A DNA stretch of 64,000 bases, taken from positions 2,472,500 to 2,536,499 of the forward strand of contig NZ_RAPY01000001.1 of NCBI RefSeq assembly GCF_003610355.1, read 5' to 3'. The position numbers and the translations under genes were made by a program. This document shows positions 7,850 through 17,752 of the stretch, piece after piece. The notes under the pieces are model-generated. The model had not been told where the DNA came from. It ran no database searches and saw only the letters and a list, made by a program, of their open reading frames with translations. Position 1 is the stretch's first letter, and every line of letters begins with the position of its first letter. The stretch is from Sphingobacterium detergens. Lineage in GTDB: Bacteria; Bacteroidota; Bacteroidia; Sphingobacteriales; Sphingobacteriaceae.

Positions 7850-10252
7850 TTATTTTGTTGTTGTCGTTATATTAAAACAATAGACATTACCCGCAAAGTC
7901 CGCAACATAGACTTCATTTCCATGAATGGAGACTTCGGCTAATATCGGTGTGCCTAGATTAACCTTTTGCACCAAAGTTCCATCTAAATTTAACACATAT
8001 AGATAGCCGTCTGATCCGCCGAAAAACAACTTTCCAGCCGCATAGCGGACACTGGATTCGACAGTTGCAACTTTCTTGTGAAGATCAGGAGTTGAATAAG
8101 CAGAGCTGTAAATAAGGGCCTCTTCAGTCTGGAAACTCCATTTTTCGGTTAATGCATTACGATCAAATGCTTTTATCCCATCAGTCGCTGTAGGCATGAT
8201 CACCAGTTCCTCTGTTAATAAGGGTGAGGCCATAACCTTAAAATCATCATCAGTTTGGCTTTTAGTTAACACAGTGCCCTTCTTTTGATCCAATCTAAAA
8301 AGATTGTTCAGCCCGGCTACATAAAGCGAATTTTCATCTGCACTGGCTCCTCCTGTTCTAAATCGCAAACCATCTTCATTTTTCTTCCATAGGAGTTTTC
8401 CTGTCTTACAATCGTGAACAAATAGGGCATTCCAATTTGCACCAGTAATTAGATATCCATTGGTGATCAGTAGCTCTCCAGGCATACCTTCACCACCATT
8501 CCAGTCACTATTCTGCCATACTATTTTCCCATCTTCGACTTTTATTGCTGACAGATAATTACCTGCGCCAGTATAATAAATACCATCGCGAACAACTCCA
8601 GCACTTACGTATCCTGGAAGCCGTCCCCCACTGAGATCCTTCTTCCAAACGAGTTTGCCATCTTTTTCATCGATTGCATACACTGTACCTCCCATATCTG
8701 TTGCCAATACCAAGCCATTGCTATAGGCCAACTTCTGCTTGACGGAGTTCTGGGTATGGAAAGTCCAGATGGTTTCCCCCGATTGGGCTTTTAATGCCTG
8801 AATTTTACTTTTACTACCAATGGCATCATCGATACTGGCCACATATACCCGCTGTCCCTGTACCAGAGGTGAACTCTTCCATACATTAGACCCTATGTTT
8901 TTTGACCAAGCCAATTGAAGAAAAGCGGTAGAAGTGGGTTCGTTATGCCAAGCAAATTTCTTATGCGCCTGTGTACTGTCGCCATAATTTACTTCCAGCA
9001 TAATATCATACTGCTGATCGGTACGGCGTGGAACTGTAAAATTTCCACGCCAGTTCCAGTCGCTAACGGGTTTCAATTTAGCCGTTTTTATCGCAGTTCC
9101 AAATTTATTTAATAGTGTTGCATACACAGAAATAACATTCTTTTCCGTATGATACACACTTGTGCTAATTTCTATTTCTTTTCTGTTTGAAATCTGCATT
9201 TGCTTACTTTGTGGGTAAATTAACGCGATGTGATCTGACAAATAAGGATACTTTGGCGTTATTTTGCTAACCCCCTTTTTATCCACATCAATAACCAGGA
9301 ATTGAGCTGCAGAATTATCTATTCCTCCTTTATTAGGAGCATTTGTGGATATAACCGCAACTCCATCTCTGCTGCCAAAACTATAATTATTGTGCCAATG
9401 GCCATACAGGTATGCTTTTAGATTATACTGCTTCAAATCGATAGAATCGGTTTTTCCTCTCATCACGAAATCCTTTCCGACAAGCAGATCGTGGTTAATA
9501 AAAATGAGCGGTTTATCTTTTGTTTTTAGAGCGAGATCTTTTTTCAACCAAGCGATTACTTGATCCTGACTATAACTGGGTGCATAATCACCGCCAGGCA
9601 TGGGCGTAACCACAAAGTGTGCTGGTCCTGCCTCAAATGAATAGTAGACCGGTCCAAACAAATCCTCAAATAGTTTTTCACCATACTCACCTTTGACAAG
9701 GTCATGATTGCCTACTGTATAATAGGTCGGAACACCCATCAGTTCCGTATTTACCTGTCGGGCATGAAACTGCATCCCTGGCTCGTAGCAGATGTCGCCC
9801 GTATGCATAATCAGTGTAGCATTTTGTTGCTGCGAAAACTTACGAATATTGTCTATCCATTCTCCATATAATGGCGTTTCGGTATCTGTAATCTGAATAA
9901 ACCGAAGCTTATCCGCCTCTTGCTTTTCATCTTGGATTAAACCGAAATCATAATTTTCTAGTTTTGGATCAATCTTAATATAATGAGTTCCACTTGCTTT
10001 ATAACCAGCTGGAACACGCACAAAGAGAAATCTGGCTTTATCATTCTTTTTTAGGTTAAAGCTTCCATCTTCAGCAGTTTTTACAACCTCGTAACCATCG
10101 GATAATACAATATCTTTCATTCCTTTTTCAGCGTTTTCCATCTTTTTGTTGTTATCAAGATCCAAAAAGACATGCCCCCGATATTGAGCGTAAATTGCAT
10201 TACTACATAGTAGTAGCAGTGATAGTATAAATTTATGTGTAGAACATTTCAT
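7850..10252 (-). CDS. Exported calcineurin-like phosphoesterase fused to a PQQ-type beta-propeller
   Basis: The 800-residue protein has a signal peptide (about 1-22) and a beta-sandwich N-domain of the MetallophosN type (about 24-105). A metallophosphatase core follows (D123, GD at 152-153, GNHD at 181-184, INHD ending D255, GHWH at 284-287). A small C-terminal phosphatase domain comes next. From about residue 440 to the end are repeats of a PQQ-like beta-propeller (for example SGETIWTFHT, DGKLVWKKDL, TGKLLWKKNE, NLDGTLVQKV). The usual DxH motif reads D-T-E here. It closes the sigma-FecR-SusC-SusD locus, about 135 bases after SusD and behind a hairpin. It probably removes phosphate from, or binds, the ligand taken up by that system. 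The substrate is unknown. Confidence 0.88.
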   Translation of the reverse strand: MKCSTHKFILSLLLLCSNAIYAQYRGHVFLDLDNNKKMENAEKGMKDIVLSDGYEVVKTAEDGSFNLKKNDKARFLFVRVPAGYKASGTHYIKIDPKLENYDFGLIQDEKQEADKLRFIQITDTETPLYGEWIDNIRKFSQQQNATLIMHTGDICYEPGMQFHARQVNTELMGVPTYYTVGNHDLVKGEYGEKLFEDLFGPVYYSFEAGPAHFVVTPMPGGDYAPSYSQDQVIAWLKKDLALKTKDKPLIFINHDLLVGKDFVMRGKTDSIDLKQYNLKAYLYGHWHNNYSFGSRDGVAVISTNAPNKGGIDNSAAQFLVIDVDKKGVSKITPKYPYLSDHIALIYPQSKQMQISNRKEIEISTSVYHTEKNVISVYATLLNKFGTAIKTAKLKPVSDWNWRGNFTVPRRTDQQYDIMLEVNYGDSTQAHKKFAWHNEPTSTAFLQLAWSKNIGSNVWKSSPLVQGQRVYVASIDDAIGSKSKIQALKAQSGETIWTFHTQNSVKQKLAYSNGLVLATDMGGTVYAIDEKDGKLVWKKDLSGGRLPGYVSAGVVRDGIYYTGAGNYLSAIKVEDGKIVWQNSDWNGGEGMPGELLITNGYLITGANWNALFVHDCKTGKLLWKKNEDGLRFRTGGASADENSLYVAGLNNLFRLDQKKGTVLTKSQTDDDFKVMASPLLTEELVIMPTATDGIKAFDRNALTEKWSFQTEEALIYSSAYSTPDLHKKVATVESSVRYAAGKLFFGGSDGYLYVLNLDGTLVQKVNLGTPILAEVSIHGNEVYVADFAGNVYCFNITTTTK

Positions 10253-10273
10253 ATAAAAACTCTAATTGCAAAT

Positions 10274-10314
10274 AAAGATAGGGTGCCATCCATCGATTGG
10301 AGTACCCTATCTTT
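10274..10314 (-). terminator. Hairpin between SusD and the phosphoesterase gene
   Basis: An 11-bp stem (AAAGATAGGGT at 10274-10284 with ACCCTATCTTT at 10304-10314) encloses a 19-base loop. No strong U-run follows on the minus strand. It probably dampens rather than blocks read-through into the last gene of the locus, as is common after susD. Confidence 0.5.
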
Positions 10315-10387
10315 AACCTTAAAATTTGTAAAAAATAACTCTTTTAATTTAGTCTTTTAGCATATTATCTAGCATAAAACCAATTCC

Positions 10388-12214
10388 TTACCAAAAGTTT
10401 GTCTGTACCAACTTACTACCATCCAGAACCATCTGACTATTAGCAACCGGATAATAGTAATACTTCGGTTTTTCAAATGTCTTCTTCTTATCTCTGGCTA
10501 CAGTGAACATTATATGTCCATTGTTCCCATTTTCAAGATAAATTGAAGTATTATTACCATTGGCATCTTTTAAATAATACAGGGAAATGTTCTTCTTTTC
10601 CTCTTCTGTCAAGTCTTTAATCGGACCGGTATCCTTTGCTGATTCAAGTATAGCGATATCTATTTTACCATCTCCGGTTACGTCCATTGGTCCCAATGCT
10701 TTTACATACATCCCTTGTTGTTGATCGGCCAGACGTTCGCCAACCTCCCATCTAAAAATGTCTCTATAGCGTTGACCTTCACAAGCTAGTTCAACACGTC
10801 TTTCTCTCCGTATTTCTAGGATAAGCCCCACATTGCCCCCTTTCACATTTGAATAGTAAGCTTGCAATTTCGGATCCACATTGGCATTTGCCTCGCCCAG
10901 CTGCATGCTTGGCATCCCCACACGTTGACGTAGCAAGTTGACCGATTTGTCAAGATCAGCCTGGCTCGTGAGGATTCCCAGCTCCGCTTTGGCCTCCGCG
11001 AAGATTAACAGGATTTCGGCATAACGAAATACAAATGCATCTGTATAGGCTGCCTCCCAACTGATCATATCTGCTATTTCGGGATAGAATTTGATCTGAT
11101 TGTACCCTCCGAGCGTTGGTTTGAGTCGCTGTGGGGTTGCAGCATTGACTGACTGAAACCCAGGCTTCATAAAAGTCTGCTCAAGGCGCGGGTCTCGGTT
11201 TACAAAAATTTGGTCTATATTCTTCGTTTTATAATCCGCTTGGTCCGTAAAACGCTTTCCGTCTTTCATCAGATAGTTTTCCATCAGCGTTTGGCTCAGA
11301 GCCCATTCATAATCCAATACCGTATGTGCATTACGTCTTCTTCCTAAATCCTTATCGTAATCAATAAATAGGATGGTCTCAGGATTCGCCTGCAGGTTAA
11401 GACTTATAAATAGATCCCGATAAGCACGGTTAACACCACCAGCATTACTGATTGAAAACTTATTTGACTTCATAATCTCCTCAGTAGCAGAAACCGCTCT
11501 TTGCAGAAAAGTATTGGCCGATCCGCTCAGATTCAAATAAGAGTGATATTTACGGAAAGTTCCTTCTTGCAAGGCGAACTGTGCTAATTGCGCCAAAGCT
11601 CCCCACTTCGTAACTGTCGACTTGTGCCCATCAGGTTTGATATTGGCAGCGGCAAATTCGAGATCAGCCATGATTGAATCGACAACAAGCGACCGGCTAT
11701 CTTGTTTTTTGTGCAATAGTTCAATATCTGATGTTCCCATTGTCTGACTATACCAAGGAACATCACTGTACTGGTTGACCTTATCGATATAAAACCGTGC
11801 ACGAAAAAACTTTGCAATGCCGATGTAATGGTTCACATCGGCGGCACTAGCCCCCTTCACACGCCCAGCATTTTCAAGAAAGAAATTAATATTTCTCAAT
11901 GCTGACCAACTCCACACTGCTGCATTCTGCGCGCTCACGCCACCACGCATGATCTCATCAATCGTACTTCCAGAATTGTAATGTGCCAGATTATCTGTCC
12001 CAAGATCCGCTATCGGCGCACTCAAACTACCGTAGAAACCATCGGTATAAGTTTTAAGATCGTTTACATTGCTAAAAAACACTTCCGGTGTAACCGATGT
12101 CGTGGGATACCTATCCATGAAATCATCGTTACAGCTCATGATCAGGAACAAGGCCCCCAGCAACGCTCCAATCTTGATAATTTTTCTTTTTATATTTTGC
12201 ATGATAATAGTCAT
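10388..12214 (-). CDS. SusD/RagB-type surface glycan- or nutrient-binding lipoprotein
   Basis: The 608-residue protein has a lipoprotein signal ending LFLIMSC. The SusD fold follows, with the N-terminal helical part (PTTSVTPEVFFSNVNDLKTY) and the C-terminal hallmark region (FRYAEILLIFAEAKAELG, then REERRVELACEGQRYRDIFRW). SusD caps its SusC partner on the cell surface and delivers ligand. The SusC stop is one base upstream of the annotated ATG, so the pair is translationally linked. A second in-frame ATG four codons on (12202) is an equally good start. A DGKIDI segment (about 515) looks like a calcium-binding loop. Confidence 0.95.
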   Translation of the reverse strand: MTIIMQNIKRKIIKIGALLGALFLIMSCNDDFMDRYPTTSVTPEVFFSNVNDLKTYTDGFYGSLSAPIADLGTDNLAHYNSGSTIDEIMRGGVSAQNAAVWSWSALRNINFFLENAGRVKGASAADVNHYIGIAKFFRARFYIDKVNQYSDVPWYSQTMGTSDIELLHKKQDSRSLVVDSIMADLEFAAANIKPDGHKSTVTKWGALAQLAQFALQEGTFRKYHSYLNLSGSANTFLQRAVSATEEIMKSNKFSISNAGGVNRAYRDLFISLNLQANPETILFIDYDKDLGRRRNAHTVLDYEWALSQTLMENYLMKDGKRFTDQADYKTKNIDQIFVNRDPRLEQTFMKPGFQSVNAATPQRLKPTLGGYNQIKFYPEIADMISWEAAYTDAFVFRYAEILLIFAEAKAELGILTSQADLDKSVNLLRQRVGMPSMQLGEANANVDPKLQAYYSNVKGGNVGLILEIRRERRVELACEGQRYRDIFRWEVGERLADQQQGMYVKALGPMDVTGDGKIDIAILESAKDTGPIKDLTEEEKKNISLYYLKDANGNNTSIYLENGNNGHIMFTVARDKKKTFEKPKYYYYPVANSQMVLDGSKLVQTNFW

Positions 12215-12215
12215 T

Positions 12216-15200
12216 TTAGAAATTAAAGTTTAAGCCAAACGAGTAGGTCCTTTGGAAAGGATATGCCGTCCGATCGCCAACAATTTCAGGATCGAGATAA
12301 TCCATTAGTTTGGTAAACTCAAAGAGGTTTTCACCGCTGACGAACAGACGCAATCGGTCTATCCCCCATCTATCTGTCATCAACTTGGGAAGCGTGTAGC
12401 CCAAAGTCACATTTTTCACCCTTAAATAACCTGCATTCTGCAGGTATTTAGTCTGCGTCGCGGCTAATTCAATACCACTTTGCTCGGCTACGTAGGATTT
12501 TGGTCTTGGCAAATACGCATTTGGATTTTCAGGCGTCCAATGGTCCAAGTTAAACTTGGTTAGACTCGCCCAAGGTTGAGCATATATACCCCAAAAATAG
12601 TGGTCACCACCTGGAGGATAATAATTTCTTTTTCCGACACCTTGCAGGAACACACGCAAATCAATTCCGTTCCAGCTTGAATTCAAATCTATACCGTAAC
12701 TGTAACGCTGTCTCGAATTACCGATAATTTTATAATCTCCATGATTATCCAATGTCCAATCCCCCCGGTTTATTTTGCCGTCACCATTGATATCAGCAAA
12801 CTTGAGGTCACCCGGTTCCAATCCTCTCGTACCAGGATAAGAAGTGACATCATTTTGATTAGCATGTGCCTTGATCTCTTCCTGAGATTGGAAAAAACCC
12901 AATGTGGTTAGCCCCCACATCTCCCCTAATTCCTGTCCGACATAATAATCGCTTAAGTTATTTTTAGGATTATTGTATTTTGTAATATAAGCTCTACTGT
13001 CTGCTAAATTAACTCTTGCGGAGAATGAAAACGGTTTGCTAGCCACCATAAACTCTTTATTATATCCAAGTGTTAATTCCCAACCGTTGGTTTTTAGGTT
13101 CGCCGCATTTTCAAGAGGAACCCCCGTACCAAGCACGATTGGCAACGTCCTACCTGCTGTCAACATATCCTTGGTATCACGACGATAGATATCAAATGAA
13201 CCAAAAAACTGATTTTTAAATAAGCCGATATCCACCCCAAAATTAGATTGTGTGATGGTTTCCCAGGTCAGGGTCGATGACACTAAGCCCGGACTACCCA
13301 CAATAGGTACAATCTTGCCGTCCAAAATTGCTCCACTTCCTTTGGACATATTGGCAATGTAAGGGTAATAGTTGTCCCTTAGATCCTGATTTGCCAATGA
13401 ACCATAGGATCCACGCAGTTTAAAATTAGATACAGTTTCCTTTAGCGGCTGAAAAAAGTTTTCTTGCGAAACTACCCATGCAGCAGATACGGAAGGATTG
13501 AATGCAAAACGATCTTTTTTAGGGAATCTTGAGGAGCCATCATAGCGGAGGTTAGATTCCAGGATATATCTATCTTTATAAGTATAATTTAATCTGGCAA
13601 AAGCCCCTCTTACCGACCAGGCATAATCAAAAGCACCGACAGAAGGAGTTTGACCAGTCGCGAGTCCTATTGTCGGTAGCGAATTGGAAATCAACTGATC
13701 CCGGGATGCCGAAAATGACTCGTAGATCCGTTCTTCCTGATTGAAACCCAGCATCACTGAAAAATAGTGATCATTGAGTGTCCGCTGATATTGTGAATAA
13801 ATATTGTACACATTATAGCGTGTTTCATTACTTCCATTGGAGGCATAGCTATTGAAGTTTTGCCTGTTCATCACATTTGGACCTGTACTGTAGGCAAGCG
13901 GCAACTGAAAGAAGTGTGATTTTCCAGAAACCCTTCTAAAGGTTGCGTCCCCATTTAAGGTCCAAACATTTTTGATGAAGTCGATTTTCGCACCAAAACT
14001 AGTTTGAAAATCGTTGATGCGACTGATACTGCGGCCCCCTTCGGCTACAGCTCCGATCATATTTACCCCAGCTTCTGTATAGGTACCATCCGGATTGTAA
14101 ACGGTATTTAGCGAAGGTTGACGGTTAACATTATGCCAGTAGAGATACCCCTGATCAATTGCTGAGGGCTGATCATACTTATCATTTGTAAAGGTTGTAT
14201 TATTTGATAAAGTAAACCAGTCCGTGATTTTGTAATCACCTTTTGCCCTGAAATTATAACGGTCATAGGTATCTGGACTGATCCGTAGCATACCATTTTG
14301 TCTGTAGTATTCACCAGAAAGGTAAAACGAAGAGCGTTCGTTCTTCTGCGCAATGCTTATATTGTTGGTATATGAGGGTTGTATATTTTTATAGACTTCC
14401 TTAAACCAATCTGTAGATCCTAAATAGATATAAGCATTTGGATTTTGTGGATCTACGATCACACGAGGCAATGAAGGGTTCTCACTCAGCTGTTTACCAT
14501 ATTCGAGCATTTTCTCATCGTAAAGATTGTACCATGGTGCTGACATGATATTCCTGTATTTCATTACCTGATACGGATCATCCTCTATCTCTACTGTACG
14601 TGTTATTGCTTTTGCCGCAAAGATTGAGTTGGCCGTGACCTTAATTTCCTTCGTTGTACCCGATTTAGTCGTAACCAGTACAACCCCGAAAGCAGCGCGA
14701 CTACCATAAATCGCTGCTGACGCGGCATCTTTCAATACAGTAACACTAGCAATGTCCATTGGATTCATACGATTGAGCTCCTCGTTCGTTGCTGGAATCC
14801 CATCAATAACAATAAGTGGCCCACCACCTGACAGTGATGTATACCCTCGCACATTGATCCCTGGCGAGCTATTGGCTCTTCCAGAGGTCGGTGTAATATT
14901 AAGATTAGCCATAGCGCCCTGCAATGCTGTCCCCACATTTGTAATCGGTCTACTTTCCAAAAACTTTTCACCAATCTGATCTACAGCTCCCGAAAGATTG
15001 ATCTTTTTCTGCGTACCATAGCCAACAACGATGACCTCGTCGAGATGAGACTCTGCAGTTTCCATCAATACATCCGCTCTGTTCTTGTCTGAGACATTGA
15101 TTTCAACATCTTTATAGCCCATAAAGCGAAACAAAAGGATTGCTTTCTCTGGAACCCGTATGCTGTAACGTCCATCCTTATCGGTTTTTGTTGATATTCC

Positions 15201-15659
15201 AGCTACCCCCAGTACAGTCACCGTCACTCCTGCCATTGGTCCGGAAGCATCTTTCACAGCTCCTGACACTTCACGATCAGTCTGTTTTTTTTCTTTAATG
15301 ACGATCGTACTTCCCATGATATCAAAGATCAAATTGCGACCACGCAATGTCTTTGCCAATGCAGCCCTTACATCAGATCCTGCCACAGAGATATCGACAC
15401 GTGAGGCATTTTCAAATAGCCTTTCGTCGTAAAACAGACGCAACTTTGTCTGGTTGGAAATCTCTTTAAGGACAGTTTCAATTTTGGCATTCTTCAAGGA
15501 CAGATTTACTTGTTGCGCATATCCAGATGCTCTAACACCTACCGTAAATGCCAGCAACAGTACACAAATCAACTTCATAGTCAAAATGACTTTAATGCTT
15601 AGGGTATAAGAATGACTTCTCCGGTCCCCCCATGCTATTAATGGAGAAAAAAATTTCAT
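12216..15659 (-). CDS. SusC/RagA-type TonB-dependent transducer with STN domain
   Basis: This complete 1147-residue SusC protein has an export signal ending near residue 48 (RASGYAQQ) and an STN signalling domain (about 50-125; LSLKNAKIETVLKEIS). A carboxypeptidase-regulatory-like domain (about 130-205), a plug containing DEVIVVGYGTQKK and a 22-stranded-type barrel ending FGLNFNF follow. The STN domain would touch the periplasmic part of the FecR protein encoded just upstream. Ligand uptake could then release the ECF sigma factor to activate the locus. The N-terminus is long, and a later ATG (MKLICVLLL, residue 28) may be the real start. Confidence 0.96.
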   Translation of the reverse strand: MKFFSPLIAWGDRRSHSYTLSIKVILTMKLICVLLLAFTVGVRASGYAQQVNLSLKNAKIETVLKEISNQTKLRLFYDERLFENASRVDISVAGSDVRAALAKTLRGRNLIFDIMGSTIVIKEKKQTDREVSGAVKDASGPMAGVTVTVLGVAGISTKTDKDGRYSIRVPEKAILLFRFMGYKDVEINVSDKNRADVLMETAESHLDEVIVVGYGTQKKINLSGAVDQIGEKFLESRPITNVGTALQGAMANLNITPTSGRANSSPGINVRGYTSLSGGGPLIVIDGIPATNEELNRMNPMDIASVTVLKDAASAAIYGSRAAFGVVLVTTKSGTTKEIKVTANSIFAAKAITRTVEIEDDPYQVMKYRNIMSAPWYNLYDEKMLEYGKQLSENPSLPRVIVDPQNPNAYIYLGSTDWFKEVYKNIQPSYTNNISIAQKNERSSFYLSGEYYRQNGMLRISPDTYDRYNFRAKGDYKITDWFTLSNNTTFTNDKYDQPSAIDQGYLYWHNVNRQPSLNTVYNPDGTYTEAGVNMIGAVAEGGRSISRINDFQTSFGAKIDFIKNVWTLNGDATFRRVSGKSHFFQLPLAYSTGPNVMNRQNFNSYASNGSNETRYNVYNIYSQYQRTLNDHYFSVMLGFNQEERIYESFSASRDQLISNSLPTIGLATGQTPSVGAFDYAWSVRGAFARLNYTYKDRYILESNLRYDGSSRFPKKDRFAFNPSVSAAWVVSQENFFQPLKETVSNFKLRGSYGSLANQDLRDNYYPYIANMSKGSGAILDGKIVPIVGSPGLVSSTLTWETITQSNFGVDIGLFKNQFFGSFDIYRRDTKDMLTAGRTLPIVLGTGVPLENAANLKTNGWELTLGYNKEFMVASKPFSFSARVNLADSRAYITKYNNPKNNLSDYYVGQELGEMWGLTTLGFFQSQEEIKAHANQNDVTSYPGTRGLEPGDLKFADINGDGKINRGDWTLDNHGDYKIIGNSRQRYSYGIDLNSSWNGIDLRVFLQGVGKRNYYPPGGDHYFWGIYAQPWASLTKFNLDHWTPENPNAYLPRPKSYVAEQSGIELAATQTKYLQNAGYLRVKNVTLGYTLPKLMTDRWGIDRLRLFVSGENLFEFTKLMDYLDPEIVGDRTAYPFQRTYSFGLNFNF

Positions 15660-15727
15660 AACTTTGAATTGTTAAGGGTTTAATAATCTATAGAATTCGT
15701 ACTTCGATAAATTTGGCCTTTTACAAC

Positions 15728-15749
15728 AGGGGATGCGTCAACATCCCCT
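15728..15749. terminator. Hairpin between FecR and SusC genes
   Basis: An 8-bp stem (AGGGGATG at 15728-15735 with CATCCCCT at 15742-15749) has a 6-base loop. It lacks a U-run on the transcribed minus strand, so it may be an mRNA-processing or partial-termination site that separates low regulator expression from high transporter expression. Confidence 0.4.
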
Positions 15750-15832
15750 TTTCTATTGTATAGGACCTTTTGGTTAATTCGTCTGGTTATATCATATCTT
15801 ATAAATTTTAATTGGTGAAAAATTTAACTGTA

Positions 15833-16933
15833 CTAACGAATGATTATATGCCGTCCATCTATTTCAAACTTTCGGTTTGTCGCAAACGACAGAATATTCA
15901 ACACCTCTGAAAGTCTGGATTCCCGGCTAAGCGTTCCATTAAACCTATTGCTTACGGTGATATCCTCCGCATTAATAAAATCCACATTATACCACCTAGA
16001 AATTTGACTAATAATTTCCGAAAAGCTGCTACCCTCAAGTGAAAACTCCCCCCGTTGCCAAGCGGTATTTTTTTGTATGTCTGCTGGCTGTATACGTATT
16101 TTATCCGTACTAATGATGGCTTCATTTCCTGGGAGAAGATAGGCTTCGTGCCCTTGACTCATAATTTTCACCTTACCTTCTACCAATGAGGTATTGATTT
16201 CTTTATGGTAGGCATTTACATTAAAACTCGTACCGAGTACCTCGATAACAGAGTTTTCAACTTCGATCCGAAAAGGTTTTTTGGCATCTTTGGCTACTTG
16301 AAAAAAAGCTTCTCCAATCAATTTTACTCGGCGTTCATCCCCTTCAAATTGATCTGGGTACTGTAATGTTGAAGCAGCGTTTAACCATACTTGGGTACCA
16401 TCGTTCAACACAATATTATAGGTGCCCGCTGCTGGTACTTCTAATTTCAGATTCCCCTTAAGTTCTGCGGACGTTATGTTTTCGACCTGATCTTCCTTTC
16501 CCAAAGAATGTGTTTCCCCATGCTCATTGGAAAGTCTCGCATAACGCTCACCAGGCAGAATATCATTTTTATACAGGCCTGTTGTATCCGGAGTAATGGC
16601 CGCAAGCTGTGGAGCAGGGCTTGTTTGTCCTTGTTGCAAGAATAAAACAGTAATAGTTAACGCAAAGAGAACTGAAGCTGCAATGGCAATCCGTTTCCAG
16701 GTAAACACATTTTTGTTAGGTTTCATCTTATTCATCTCCCCTTCAAATTTGTGCATCAAAACATCTTTGGATCGACCTAACAACGCCTCTCTTTCATTCT
16801 TTGGCAATGTTGGTTCATCATCTAATGAATAGAACCATTTGGTTACAAGCTGTTCTTCTTCTGGATTGCACTCCCCTCTCAAATATTTTTTTAGTAATTT
16901 TTGAGCATGCTCTCTTTGATTATCTTCTGTCAT
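15833..16933 (-). CDS. FecR-family anti-sigma factor / sigma regulator
   Basis: The 366-residue protein has a cytoplasmic anti-sigma part (about 1-78), one membrane helix (about 80-101) and a periplasmic FecR domain (about 165-265; NIVLNDGTQVWLNAASTLQY). It ends in a DUF4974-type domain (about 290-366) that contacts the transporter's STN domain. It lies 51 bases after the sigma gene and before the SusC/SusD pair, the standard order of a transmembrane signalling locus in Bacteroidota. It would hold the sigma factor until the transporter is occupied. Confidence 0.95.
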   Translation of the reverse strand: MTEDNQREHAQKLLKKYLRGECNPEEEQLVTKWFYSLDDEPTLPKNEREALLGRSKDVLMHKFEGEMNKMKPNKNVFTWKRIAIAASVLFALTITVLFLQQGQTSPAPQLAAITPDTTGLYKNDILPGERYARLSNEHGETHSLGKEDQVENITSAELKGNLKLEVPAAGTYNIVLNDGTQVWLNAASTLQYPDQFEGDERRVKLIGEAFFQVAKDAKKPFRIEVENSVIEVLGTSFNVNAYHKEINTSLVEGKVKIMSQGHEAYLLPGNEAIISTDKIRIQPADIQKNTAWQRGEFSLEGSSFSEIISQISRWYNVDFINAEDITVSNRFNGTLSRESRLSEVLNILSFATNRKFEIDGRHIIIR

Positions 16934-16984
16934 ATATCTATATAACCTTAGATAGCGGATAGAAGTACCGAAAAAAAATGATTT

Positions 16985-17530
16985 TTATTTCGCCTTAAGC
17001 TTTAACCGACTTAAAGCCAGCGAAATATTATTCTTCACGGTCTGTTCGGATATTGATAGTCGAAAAGCGATTTCTTTAATGCTTAAGCCTTCGATACGGC
17101 TGAGATTAAATGCTGACTGCATTGTGGAGGGCATCTTAGCAACTTCATTATCCAGCAAAAATGAGAGTTCTTTAACCATCAATTTCTCATCGCTGTTACT
17201 TGCACCAACTGGTTCGTTGGTCAGTGGAAACACAAGTCGCTCGAAATATGAAATCCGTTTTTGATCCCTTGCCATCCAGTCAATGACTTCGTATTTAGCA
17301 GCTTTGAAAAGATAGGGGTAAATAGATTCCTCGATTTCTATTTTATAGCGTCTGTTCCATAAAGATGTAAAAACCTCCTGAAGGATATCTTCAGCATCTG
17401 TAATAGAACCAATCCGCTTTAATATAAAACTTAATAAAATATCCGCATAGCGATCAAATAACACCGAAAATGCCTGTGTATTGCCTTCTCTCACAATATC
17501 AAACAATTCTTTATCAGACAGATCTCTCAT
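16985..17530 (-). CDS. ECF-type sigma factor paired with FecR
   Basis: The 181-residue protein has region 2 (FSVLFDRYADILLSFILKRI, DAEDILQEVFTSLWNRR) and region 4 (MQSAFNLSRIEGLSIKEIAF, SEQTVKNNISLALSRLK). It is the first gene of the sigma-FecR-SusC-SusD-phosphoesterase locus and would direct RNA polymerase to the SusC promoter when FecR releases it. The start is the ATG at 17530. A TACCTTTG element lies about 50 bases upstream. Confidence 0.95.
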   Translation of the reverse strand: MRDLSDKELFDIVREGNTQAFSVLFDRYADILLSFILKRIGSITDAEDILQEVFTSLWNRRYKIEIEESIYPYLFKAAKYEVIDWMARDQKRISYFERLVFPLTNEPVGASNSDEKLMVKELSFLLDNEVAKMPSTMQSAFNLSRIEGLSIKEIAFRLSISEQTVKNNISLALSRLKLKAK

Positions 17531-17579
17531 GACACATTGATTATTATGTACACTATATCAAATTTCCAGAGGATTTTTA

Positions 17580-17587
17580 CAAAGGTA
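17580..17587 (-). promoter_or_regulatory. -7 promoter element of the sigma-FecR locus
   Basis: On the minus strand TACCTTTG fits the TAnnTTTG consensus and is 50 bases before the sigma ATG. No clear TTG appears at the -33 distance, so the promoter may be weak or use another sigma factor. Confidence 0.35.
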
Positions 17588-17752
17588 TAATTGTGATGTT
17601 AATATAACATTAAATTGTACATCCTGCAAGCTACAAAATAATAAATTTTAAAAATAGAGTATTTAAATTAGGTGAAGATCGAGTAAGCTTATAATACTCC
17701 ATTTTTGATCAAGTATAAGTTTTCCAAATTCTACAGTTATGCCGTAAAAAAA

